This document shows positions 9,001 through 16,348 of a stretch of DNA of 17,753 nt, in pieces. Under the pieces are notes generated by a model. That model saw nothing but the letters and a program-made list of their open reading frames with translations. It was not told the origin of the DNA and ran no database searches. Within the stretch, counting starts at the first letter, position 1. Each line of letters opens with the position of its first letter. This DNA comes from Scenedesmus sp. ARA3. Lineage: Eukaryota; Chlorophyta; Chlorophyceae; Sphaeropleales; Scenedesmaceae. The translations under genes were made by a program, and so were the position numbers. The stretch covers positions 33,195-50,947 of the forward strand of contig RWJK01001666.1 of NCBI GenBank assembly GCA_004335835.1. The letters are read 5' to 3'.

Positions 9001-9936
9001 ACGTCAGTGCCTGTGGGTAGTAGCAGCCTACAGTGTGCTACGCATGGCCTGTTTTCACTCTTTCCTTCCACGTGTCTCTTAGGTGCTGCACTCGCGGCGC
9101 TACAACGACGCGCGCTACAACCACCAAGAGGCCTTGACAAGCACAAAGAGGATGGAGGGGCTGCGCAAGGCGGGCCGCCTCTTCTTGCTTCCTTGGACAT
9201 TCCTTTGGTTTTCCTTTTGGTTTATCGACCTTCTATGGCATGCAGCTCATAGTGTGCCGCACTGCTGCTGCTGCTGCTGTTCTGCTCGCTCTACTATCTC
9301 AGGTGCTGCACTCGGGGCGTTATAATGATGCGCGCTACAACCACAAAGAGGCATTCGAGTGGATGGAGGGGCTGCGCAAGGCGGGCCGCTTCTACGTGAC
9401 GCCTGGCGGCAGCAACGACGACTGGTACTGGATGTATGCGGCGGTGCAGGCGCGGGAGCGCGGACTGCTGGTAAGCGGCGCTGCTGCTGCTGCTGCTGCT
9501 GCTGCTGTCGGAGGATAGGATACTCATCAAAATTCAGGTCATCTGTGTGCTGTGTAGTCATCTAGGGCAGCGCTGCACTTCCGCACATGCAACACTACTC
9601 AACATTGTCCTAATAATTTTCCTGCTGTTGTGACTGCAGGTCAGCAACGACCAGCTGCGCGACCACGTGTGGAATCTGCTGCGCCCGAAGCACATGCTCA
9701 AGTGGACGCAGCGCCACATCATTCGCTTCTCCTTCAACTTCCACAAGACAGAAGCGTACCTGCAGCACCCACTGCCCTACACTCCTTGTGTGCAGCAGTT
9801 CCCGCAGCAAGGGGTGTGGCTGCTGCCAGAGGCGGCGTCAGCCGAAGGTGGCGAGAAAGATGAGGATGGCGAGGGAGAGAAGCAGCAGCAGCAGCAGCAG
9901 CAGCAGCTGCGGTGGCTTTGCTGCAAGGCTGTATGA
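2291..9936 (+). CDS. PRORP: Protein-only RNase P (PRORP), 13 exons, 774 aa
   Basis: PRORP is an endonuclease that removes 5' leaders from precursor tRNAs. Exons: 2291-2336, 2561-3063, 3409-3556, 4363-4545, 5195-5293, 5565-5728, 6429-6612, 7043-7181, 7669-7784, 8082-8191, 8590-8757, 9303-9470, 9640-9936 (stop TGA). All introns are GT-AG, phases join, and the total is 2325 nt. Residues 1-183 are low complexity (Ala, Gln) with basic nuclear-signal-like patches: KRAR at 9-12, RRRRR at 69-73, KRAR at 174-177. Residues 184-490 form the helical PPR-like region. Residues 565-774 are the NYN/PIN-like metallonuclease: VMIDGAN (D581), SNDDWYWMYAA (D659, D660), VSNDQLRDH (D680, D684). These match the catalytic aspartates of Arabidopsis PRORP1 (D399, D474, D475, D493). 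The protein is longer than PRORP1 (572 aa) mainly through its N-terminus and an 8-Gln run at 758-765. The CxxC zinc motif is absent and the zinc His is Leu737; C770/C771 remain. Introns are full of partial exon copies, listed separately. The family call is very secure; individual splice choices are inferred. Confidence 0.93.
3475..3935 (+). repeat. Four-copy tandem array of the 3' end of PRORP exon 3
   Basis: The last 82 bases of exon 3 plus about 44 bases of following intron are repeated. Exon-like parts lie at 3475-3556 (live), 3602-3683, 3731-3809 and 3857-3935. Offsets measured at the donor are 127, 126 and 126. Each copy ends at a GT donor (GTGCGT, GTGAGA, GTGAGT, GTGTGT). Copies 2 and 3 read through as one open frame; copy 4 has an in-frame stop and many changes. 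The copies lack the first 66 bases of exon 3 and have no usable in-phase acceptor, so they look intronic. Confidence 0.93.
4105..4410 (+). repeat. Three-copy array of the 5' end of PRORP exon 4
   Basis: Copies of the acceptor and first coding bases of exon 4 begin at 4114, 4240 and 4363, with offsets of 126 and 123. The live copy at 4363 encodes GKWQWELHQRHQ, the middle one GKWQWELHQPHQ, and the first is degenerate (GKAWQWSG). Each is preceded by CAG. The frame is open from 4114 through the live exon, so either upstream acceptor would give an in-frame insertion. Confidence 0.88.
4495..4958 (+). repeat. Four-copy array of the 3' end of PRORP exon 4
   Basis: The exon 4 tail (RDTDSNILEKMSMPT in the live copy) recurs with ends at 4545 (live), 4684, 4825 and 4958, offsets 139, 141 and 133. 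Copies 2-4 each end in GTGAGT, a better donor than the live GTGAGC. Spacers share a GCTTGCAGGCTGTAGCAGGC segment at about 4592, 4736 and 4868. Unlike the exon 7 copies, these have mostly replacement changes, as expected for neutral decay. Confidence 0.92.
5041..5240 (+). repeat. Duplicated 5' end of PRORP exon 5 with its intron tail
   Basis: A degenerate copy begins after CAG at 5078, 117 bases before the live exon at 5195. Both are preceded by similar intron text (GCCGCGCTGCC / GCCGCACTGCC and a CTG-rich tract). The copy reads AGVELPPGLVCHM like the live exon (AGVQLPPGLVCHM), but reaches a stop soon after. Confidence 0.85.
5476..5625 (+). repeat. Partial copy of PRORP exon 6 near its 5' end
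   Basis: A short segment (CCGCTGCTGGCGCTGCTGCA) at 5483 repeats the sequence at 5597 inside exon 6, offset 114. The copy follows a plausible acceptor (TATGCAG) but diverges after about 25 bases. The sequence is CTG-biased, so chance similarity cannot be fully excluded. Confidence 0.55.
5665..5857 (+). repeat. Duplicated 3' end of PRORP exon 6
   Basis: The end of exon 6 (LYLQLARVAGIMGDPDK, ending 5728) is repeated at 5817-5857 as LYLQVAGIMGEPDK, with a 9-base deletion. Donor-to-donor offset is 129. The live donor is GTGCGG and the copy has GTGGGC. Confidence 0.88.
5900..6505 (+). repeat. Five-copy array of the 5' end of PRORP exon 7
   Basis: Copies of the AFDYAKQLVAAH start lie at 5901 (A, degenerate, no AG), 6060 (B), 6192 (C), 6321 (D) and 6429 (E, live). 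Offsets are 159, 132, 129 and 108. A and C share a downstream block (CATGTTTG, CAAGCCC, GTCTCC). B and D share a GTTCA block followed by a TGCTC-rich tract, so the array has a two-unit higher-order pattern. C extends 24 codons with no amino acid change relative to E. Frames C, D and E are mutually in frame and open. Confidence 0.92.
6540..6869 (+). repeat. Three-copy array of the 3' end of PRORP exon 7
   Basis: The exon tail ending in ELALQTCTQDLT recurs with ends at 6612 (live), 6743 and 6869, offsets 131 and 126. Donors are GTAGGC (live), GTGAGT and GTGTGT. Copy 3 differs from the live sequence over 20 codons by 7 silent and 2 replacement changes. Copy 3 is also preceded by a CAG acceptor-like site at 6808. 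Confidence 0.92.
7117..7419 (+). repeat. Duplicated 3' end of PRORP exon 8
   Basis: The segment encoding AMAGELNAVRGSTLALVEHFF (live, ending 7181) is repeated ending at 7419 with Arg for His. The offset is 238, about twice the usual unit. Both copies end in GTGAGC. Over about 22 codons there are 3 silent changes and 1 replacement. The copy has no convincing acceptor. Confidence 0.92.
7960..8125 (+). repeat. Duplicated 5' end of PRORP exon 10
   Basis: A copy begins after GCATGCAG at 7965, 117 bases before the live exon at 8082. It reads GGVAL-stop-MLDLSD against GGVALQMLDLSE, so a TAG replaces CAG and the copy cannot be used as coding sequence in this frame. Confidence 0.9.
8440..8650 (+). 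repeat. Duplicated 5' end of PRORP exon 11 (catalytic exon)
   Basis: A copy begins after GGCTGCAG at 8453, 137 bases before the live exon at 8590. It reads VFSEWLDRNRPFNSMIIG against VFCEWLERNGPFDVMIDG. The position of catalytic D581 is Ile in the copy. The offset is not a multiple of three, so use of this acceptor would shift the frame. Confidence 0.9.
9083..9395 (+). repeat. Duplicated 5' end of PRORP exon 12
   Basis: A copy begins after TCTTAG at 9083, 220 bases before the live exon at 9303. It keeps VLHSRRYNDARYNHQEA and MEGLRKAGR, with a short insertion between them, then diverges before the DD active-site motif. In the first 17 codons 5 of 7 codon differences are silent. Confidence 0.9.
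9481..9507 (+). repeat. CTG microsatellite at the start of PRORP intron 12
   Basis: Nine CTG units sit 10 bases after the GTAAGC donor at 9471. CTG tracts also stand directly before the acceptors of introns 4 (ending 5194) and 7 (ending 7042), where they replace a normal pyrimidine tract. Confidence 0.9.
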
Positions 9937-10187
9937 TGGATTTGGTCCCAGATGAAGCAGTTGCTGGCGGACACAGCACCCCATCATCCGCTTTTCTTCT
10001 GGTTAAAAGATCGAGGTAGCACCCGCTGCCCTACACTCCTTGTGTGCAGCAGTTCCCGCAGCAGGGGGTGTGGCTGCTGCCAGAGGCGGCGTCAAGCGAA
10101 GGTGGCGAGAAAGAGGAGGATGGTGAGGGAGAGAAGCAGCAGCAGCAGCAGCAGCAGCTGCGGTGGCTGTGCTGCAAGGCGGTGTGA
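9770..10187 (+). repeat. Duplicated terminal coding segment of PRORP, second copy past the stop
   Basis: The last 54 codons (9775-9936) recur at 10029-10187, the copy having one fewer CAG. The copy keeps a full frame, the poly-Gln, RWLCCKAV and its own TGA at 10185-10187. Apart from the CAG count, seven codons differ: five silent, one Asp to Glu at the third base, and one Ala to Ser. The copy lies in the predicted 3' UTR and is not in frame with exon 13 (offset 254). No certain splice route into it is visible. Confidence 0.93.
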
Positions 10188-10480
10188 TGAATGTAGGTCC
10201 TGGATTGGTGCGGTTATTTTGGCGCTGGCAGGCTGTGGGCGTGTCGCTTGTATGCAGGTGTGCTGCCAGTGGTGCTGCCAGGCCTTGGCCAAGTTGTGGC
10301 TATCGCCGGCACATGCTGCCGCATCGCTGCGAGTAAGTCTTGATGTGCTTGAGAGCGTTCAGTGGGCAGTCTGTCATCGTGATCACGGCTCGGAAGCTAG
10401 GAGTCATGACTTCAGCAGAGTCTATTGTGGATGCATCCACCGTAGCAGGAGCACGACCTGGCGCCCGCAAGTGCCACCAG

Positions 10481-10485
10481 TTACA
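10481..10485 (-). terminator. TGTAA poly(A) signal candidate for the Cys-rich gene
   Basis: TTACA on the + strand is TGTAA on the minus strand. It is the first such motif I see downstream of the Cys-rich stop at 11401, about 920 bases away. If used, the transcript would overlap the PRORP 3' UTR on the opposite strand. Confidence 0.35.
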
Positions 10486-10498
10486 TCGTTGTTGCTTT

Positions 10499-10503
10499 TG
10501 TAA
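10499..10503 (+). terminator. TGTAA poly(A) signal candidate for PRORP
   Basis: TGTAA is the usual chlorophyte nuclear poly(A) signal. The first on the + strand after the stop at 9936 is here, and another is at 10702-10706. The 3' UTR would be about 570-780 bases and would include the duplicated terminal exon. Confidence 0.5.
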
Positions 10504-10779
10504 CAGCCTACCATGCACCAAGGCCCCGTACCATGAACGTCACCGTCATGCACTTGCAATGCGGTACCGTCACCAGTGCGCATCGCATGGCAGTAGGCAA
10601 CTGAGCACCACCTAAGCTCACGTTGACTGGCACTGCGCCACGGACTACTACTGCTACTGCTTTTCAGCCCTGAAACAAGTCCCACCAGCAGCCCTGTCCG
10701 CTGTAACCTACTCCACACACTACGGCCTGCCTTCTACACGTGAGCCTGCCCTAAAAGGCCGTAAAATCCTGAAGTCTAG

Positions 10780-11480
10780 TAATATGCCCATAGATGCAGG
10801 AGCCCCCCGACTAAGCGCCGTCCAACATTGCTGCAGAGCAGCTGGTGCACCCGCACTCAACAAAATGGAATGCGTGCTGCCCGCTACATTCCAGCCTAGT
10901 TGACAGGCACGCATGCGCTGGCGCCTCCAATACGTGATCTTCAAAGTCAGTGGTACACCCAAACTCAACAACGCCGCCCTCATCAGATCACGTGGTTGTT
11001 ACTAGGGTGCACCCTAATGGACAGGCACGCATGCGCTGGCGCTAGTGGCGCCCTCTGCTGCCGCAGCAGCACTGCCGTGCTGGCCTCTGGAGTTCAGGGC
11101 CTGCGGCACCCAGATTCGGGTTTTGCAAGCTCGACAAATGGTGTCCGCCTAATTCACAGGCAAGCATGCGCTGGCGCTGGTGGCGCCCTCTGCTGCCGTG
11201 CTGGCCTCTGGGGGCAGGGCGTGCGGCACCCAGAATCGGGCTTTGCAAGCTGAACAAATGGTATCCGCCTACTTCACAGGCACGCACGCGCTGGCGCTAG
11301 TGGCGCCCTCTGCTGCCGCAACAGCACTGCGTGCTGGCTTTTGGAGGGCAGGGCCTGCGGTGCCCCAACGCGGATTTTGCAAGCTCGACAAATGGTCCGC
11401 CTAATTCATAGGCACGCATGCGCTGGCGCCAGTGGCGCCCTCTGCTGCCGTGCTGGCCTCAGGCGGGCAGGGCGTGCATC
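10780..11480 (-). repeat. About six-copy tandem array of the last exon end and 3' UTR of the Cys-rich gene
   Basis: The core CGCTGGCG occurs at 10916, 11034, 11169, 11289 and 11421, offsets 118, 135, 120 and 132. A further partial unit is suggested by GGTGCACCC at 10844 against GGTACACCC at 10952. The 11421 unit is the live one. On the minus strand it encodes the C-terminal residues ending ACVPMN and the TAG stop. The unit also includes downstream 3' UTR (TTTGTCGAGCTTGCAAAA). The other copies are shifted or decayed. This is the same behaviour as in the PRORP gene, in an unrelated gene on the other strand. Confidence 0.9.
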
Positions 11481-13026
11481 TGCCACTGCTGCTGAAGCTG
11501 GGTGAGTAGGTGCCCCGCTGGCAGCGCTTGGCTGTGGCGCTGGCCTTATCCACAAAGAAGCCAGGCGGTGCCACTGCATGGGCAGATGCAGCAGAGAAGG
11601 GAGGGAAGACGAAGTGTCTGGTGTCGGTACAGCCTGCATACTACAGGTGATATAGACAGAGCAATGAAGGGCAGCACATCCTGGGCAAACAGGTTGACCA
11701 AACCTCATGGTGCCGGACATGCTGCTGCTCCTGTTGCTGCTGCTGCTTGAGCGGCCTTGTTGCTGCTACTCACCGCACTGTGCAGCACTCGTTGACCCCT
11801 GGCTGACTGTTGTGAGGCCAGGGCCGCACTTCTGGCAGGGCAGTGTGTTGCCGCCAATGTTGTACTCCGCAACACCACACAGCGCTGCAGACACTGTCAC
11901 TTTGCCGTCGCTGCCAGTGGCGGAGCTACGGCCGTAGCCGGGCTGTGTGAAGCACTGCACACGCGGAGCAGGGCAAGGGGTGATACCGGCGTGTCAGGAT
12001 TGCCGCAAACATCAGCCATGAGTATTTCAGATCACTTTCATCATGTTGCCGTGGCTGTGACAAACAGGCGATACCGCATCCCAGGCATGAATCTGCTCAC
12101 TTGCCGAGGCGATGCATGTGTAGCAATGCAGGACGCAGGAGCGGCCTATCGCTCTGCTTGCAGCGCGCGGCCGCTTGCTCTCACCTGCCCTTGGCTCATG
12201 GCGCCAGCGATGATTGTGGTGAGCCCAGGAGGGCACGCGAATGCTGCATTGCCCGGGTTGCTGGCGGCGTCACCCCCAGGGCAGAACATGCCTTTGGCGC
12301 ACAGTGTGCACATGCCAGCTGCGTTGAATGCCCAGCCAGCAGCACAGTCTGCAAGCAGCAGCAGAGCCAGTTGCAGTGATGAGTGCGGCAAGCGGCATCT
12401 CACCTGCATGCACGTGTGCTTTCTGGCAGCAGCAGCAGCAGCAGCAAGTCACACTGCTTTGTTGTTCCTATTGTACGCTGCATGGAGCAAGTAAGGCTGT
12501 GGCGAAGGCAGCAACAACTGCATGGGGCTGCAATCCCGCTGCATGTCACAGCTCCAGCCAGCTTTCCCAACTTACCGCAGGTCTGTGACTGGCCATCTCT
12601 CCGCAGCGTCCAGCCCTTGCTGCATGTGTCGCACAGCAGCTGCGTGCCCTTGCCTACCACGCGCGCTAGGCGGCAGGTGGCACAGCCATTGATCCTCGTG
12701 CTGTAAGGCGGAGCACACAGTAAGCACTAGGGTCATGCAGTCTACAGCAAAAGCGACTGATAACAGCATCTCAACAGATGTATAACTGGCCAGGAGTCCA
12801 TCGCGCCGGCAGCACTGAGCAGCTGCATTGCGCATCGGCTTTTTGACAGGTTGCCTGCGGATGCAACACATGCTGCAGCACTTGACAGGCTGTAAGCAGA
12901 CTACGGCATTACATTGTCGTGTTACTTTCCAGCAGGTGTGCCTTACCAGTCTGGTGGTTTGCTTTGCACTGTTGTAGCGCCCAGCAGCAGCAGCAGGAGC
13001 GTAGCTGGCAGCATCCACAGAGCCAT
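11401..13026 (-). CDS. Secreted cysteine-rich protein with ephrin-receptor-like (GCC2/GCC3-type) repeats, 240 aa
   Basis: Exons in transcript order: 13026-12947, 12700-12576, 12348-12185, 11954-11774, 11573-11401 (stop TAG). All introns are GT-AG, 200-246 bases, with phases 2, 1, 0, 1, and the total is 723 nt. Residues 1-20 form a signal peptide (MALWMLPATLLLLLLG). The first junction rebuilds a Cys (TG|C, residue 27). The mature part has 20 cysteines and no further membrane segment. Three related stretches, ACPPGLTTIIAGAMSQGQC, KCGPGLTTVSQGSTSAAQC and PCPPEASTAAEGATGASAC, follow the pattern of the ephrin-receptor-like/GCC2_GCC3 family (PF07699), as does CQRGTYSPSFSSSGRC. The protein is probably extracellular or wall-associated, possibly adhesive or matrix-related, but its function is unknown. 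Such repeats usually occur in much larger proteins, so this is a small stand-alone member. The first in-frame ATG sets the start. Confidence 0.85.
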
Positions 13027-13419
13027 ATGGTGCAGCAGCACTGCTTTGTCAACCACTTTTTTTCTTTTCTGCCGGGAATTTGCCTCTGTTTGCAGTTGCG
13101 CACAGACTGAGCAGCTGTGAGGAGAACGGAGTGTGCGGTATGTGTATGTTTGTGGACTAGCTGGTGTCAGCGCGTCACAACCTAAAGGCTGCTTTCCAAA
13201 CAACTCCTGACTCTGCCCACGACGGCGTGGCTTGATCAATCAACAGTCTGCTTCCGGGTCCGGGTGCGTCAGTGCATAAATCAGGGACAGGTGGAGTTGT
13301 GTGGGTGTGCTTTACGAAAAATTCTTGTTCAAAACATAGTTGTGCGGTCCACGTTCAGCGGGCGTTGCGGTAAGGTTGCACAAACGCTATGAACTTGACT
13401 GCGAAGGGACGAGCCAAAC

Positions 13420-13435
13420 GAGTGACTAGTCACTC
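13420..13435. repeat. Perfect 16-bp palindrome upstream of the Cys-rich gene
   Basis: GAGTGACTAGTCACTC is its own reverse complement. Flanking AAAC and GTTT extend it as an imperfect inverted repeat. It lies about 400 bases upstream of the ATG at 13026, so it could be a dimeric transcription-factor site. This is only an inference from symmetry and position. Confidence 0.6.
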
Positions 13436-13479
13436 TTGTTTGAAGGCCACCAGACGCTGCCAAAGGCCCGCCGCATTCT

Positions 13480-13487
13480 TTTATAAA
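13480..13487. promoter_or_regulatory. TATA-box candidate, near-symmetric
   Basis: TTTATAAA gives a TATAAA reading on both strands inside the near-palindrome TTCTTTTATAAAGAA. On the minus strand it could serve the Cys-rich gene, implying a 5' UTR of roughly 430 bases. No independent evidence supports use. Confidence 0.3.
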
Positions 13488-14274
13488 GAATCCAGATGAA
13501 AGCTTTGTTTCGGTTGTACAGCCAACCGGTTTAAGGCAGCCTTACTAGTGCTGCTGCAAGCCAAGGCCTTCAAGCTTTGGAGGCCCACACTGTGACAGAC
13601 ACCCACATTTTAAAGTGTATTACAACGCTGGGTTGCTTCCTGAGCACACACTCCACCTCAGCCTGACGGTCTTGGGCAAAGCAGCCGCTGCCCAAGATTT
13701 TTGTCAAGGCTTTTGATGCTGGCCGCCAGCACCTGGCACGCCCGCTACAGCCCTCAGGGTGTACAGTGTACATGCACATGTAGCAGTCCAATCGGGCCAA
13801 CAGCAACTGCGGGCGCCTGCCAGCAGTTTATGAACAGCCGGAAGCTAGCCACTTCGCAACATGCCATGTGCACCCCAACCTCCCCATTCAACAGTGTTTG
13901 TCGACTCCATAAAGGCGACACCAGGCAGCACACAGGTACCGTCCTCATCATCATCATGTTACCATGTAAGCCATAGCAACGTCGCCATCGGCCCCGCGCC
14001 CCACAGGAGAGCCTGAAAGAACAGGTACCGTCCTGTTGTTCGGTGACCGTGTGGTGACCACGCATTGCTTTGTGCGCACATATCATGCAGCTGCATGCGA
14101 ACTGCGACGCATTATGCACACCCGATGTGGTTGCTGGTGTGTGACACACCGTGTGACAGGTGCGTGCAATGCCACTTCATATCAACCAGATGCATGCCAT
14201 CATGGCATGGCATGTAGTGACTACGAGCAAGCTCAGATAAGGCATCGGCTGGCCATGGTAAAACGACATGTGTA

Positions 14275-14292
14275 CACAGAGTATACTCTGTG
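14275..14292. repeat. Perfect 18-bp palindrome in intergenic DNA
   Basis: CACAGAGTATACTCTGTG is fully self-complementary. It stands alone in a region without supported genes. Confidence 0.65.
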
Positions 14293-16266
14293 GTACGTAC
14301 CAGCAACACCCATGCTTTGAACGATAGCTGTTGAACAAACACACATCCCAGTTGAGCCAGATGAGCCACCAGAAGGCTGCGGCATGAGCAACTGACGACA
14401 CCATGCGTGCTGTGATGTCTAGCTACCCATAAAAGTCCATGAGAGGTAACCAACAGCAAGAGAGTTCCTCTACAGTTCAACTCTCCGCTGAAAAAAGGAA
14501 GGGAGCAGGATATGGGAGCCGTATGTCAGACCATATAAGCCATAGCTGAATGAAGCATAAACTGTGACCAGAAAGAGAATCGAAGGACATCACAACACAT
14601 GACGCGCACGTTTATGCACCAGCCTTTCATGCACACATATTTGAGGAGCTTGCAGTGGTTTCTAGTTGGGACACAACTTAACCTGCATTGAAAAGAGCCT
14701 GCTTGAGGAACACAAAACCATGCCAGCAGGCAGCAATGTATGGTCCAACTTTTAGGAAAAGCACGGTGCAGCAGTTGATGAGGGAAACACAGTACAGTAA
14801 GCACGGCAAATTAGCAGTGCAACCACTATAAAGGGTGCTTGGTTGATGTGGAGTGCGGCCTACGGCTGAGAGCGTAAGTACAAGCAACAAGACATTTGAT
14901 AGCGTGGCATTATCTGTCAAAGACAAAGTGTCTGAGGGGCTGCAAGGGTCCAACAAACAAAAGCATGCGCCACAATTGGCATGACATTGGCTTTCACTGC
15001 TGCAGAGAGGCACGCGCCAACATACTGCAACCTCCCTGCACCGTGACAACTGCTACAAAATGGTTGCAGCTGCAGCGTCAGGTGCCCTTTAGCAATCACT
15101 TGCAAGGCCTGGCATACATCATGCTTTATTTGGTGGCAGTTACCTGGCCAGGCCCGATGGGGCCAGCATCCTGCAATGGCCTACTGCAATGCAACACAAC
15201 ACAACATCGCATTCATCACTGCTGCTTGAAGCAGTGAGGCTACAGAAAGTCACTCAAGCCCACACCTCTGGTGTTTAACCCTGCACCAACAGCCCTCTCA
15301 AACACTCTCATCCTTTAACAGCCCCAATGGGAGCTGACAAAGCAGCAAATGCCAATGTGTAGGCATGCAAACTGCAGTTTTGTGTGTGCAATTAACTGAA
15401 CGCTACGTGCTGGTCTGCACCAGCACCTGTATGCCGTCGAATTTCCAAAAGCACCAACCAAAAAAGCATGACAAGCGAAGCTGGAAAGTGCAACTTGCAG
15501 AGAACTGACATCAGTTCACGCCTGTCCCCCCTTGTCACTCAAGTTCACCCCAAGGGCAAGGGCATGCAATTGCCTGCCTTCATGCACAAAACCGGCACTG
15601 TGTCAAGGTTGCAATGTGCGGGGCATGATTACCCGTGCACAGAGCTGTTGGCGCCTCCACACCAGCAAGCACAAGCACTAGTTAAAAAAGAGGGAAGAGA
15701 TGCAACGCAGCAAAGCGTTGACACGATGCGTGTCTTACGCAACTGTTGGCGGGCAGTGGCTATAAACGTGTCACCTGTGACAAGCAGGTGTTGATTGCTG
15801 TGCACTGCTTCATAGAACCAGGTGCTGCAACTTGCAGTGCAGCGCAACACTTGCCTTCCCAACTTGGCAATAGAACGTAACTATCAACTTTGCCTTGCAA
15901 AGTGCATGCAGGAGAGTGAAAACAAAGCAAGCAAGCAGCGTAGGCCTGCCAGCAATTGCAGTGCAGAGTGGCTCATCGCCAGCAGTGCATAAACTCTTCA
16001 GGAACCTGCATACCGCTGCATGCGGGTGGTGCACATATTGCAATGTCAAGTGTGCAGCCACCATTGGGGAGCTGTTGCTGGGCTTTTGATGGGCTTTCTT
16101 GCAGTGCTGCAGCTGATGCTGAAATGCGAACAGCTGTGCAGCAATGCAGCTGCTGCCTGAAGGCATCTCAATGCTGCAGCACCTAAGCCAGTACATGTGT
16201 ACCATGCACATGCCTGCCACCACATGATACGCGCTCGTAGCTTCAAACCTTGCCCTGCAGGGCACA

Positions 16267-16277
16267 TTACACTTACA
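16267..16277 (-). terminator. Paired TGTAA poly(A) signals of the membrane protein gene
   Basis: The + strand carries TTACA at 16267-16271 and 16273-16277, so the minus strand reads TGTAAGTGTAA. They lie about 72-82 bases after the TGA stop at 16349-16351, which gives a short 3' UTR. Confidence 0.6.
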
Positions 16278-16348
16278 GCACTGCTGCTCCTAGCTGCAGC
16301 TGCAAGGCTGCTCGGCAAACCACATTCTGCACTGCAGCTCAAGCTGCC

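Larger units (their letters stand above)
13027..16266. other. No supported gene; promoter side of the Cys-rich gene and intergenic DNA
   Basis: No frame on either strand shows recognisable protein content, GC-rich coding style or a consistent splice chain. The left end should hold the 5' UTR and promoter of the Cys-rich gene. Two perfect palindromes (13420-13435, 14275-14292) and a TATA-like near-palindrome (about 13478-13490) are noted separately. GGTACCGTCCT occurs twice, at 13937 and 14023, 86 bases apart. I see no tRNA-like cloverleaf and no transposon ends. The right end may be 3' UTR of the membrane protein gene if the TGTAA pair at 16267 is bypassed. Confidence 0.5.

Noticed and set aside
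3409..11480. Simple k-mer assembly artefact (unit near 127)
   Set aside because: Copies are diverged, offsets range from 108 to 159 and up to 254, and duplicates carry different indels. Exact k-mer duplication would not do this. Haplotype mixing is still not fully excluded and should be tested with long reads.
12943..13239. Longer N-terminus for the Cys-rich protein
   Set aside because: The frame is open upstream but has no ATG before 13026, and the signal peptide begins right at that ATG.
13570..16265. Several open frames of 60-150 codons on both strands
   Set aside because: None has recognisable motifs, coding-type composition or splice continuity. They overlap one another in different frames as expected by chance.
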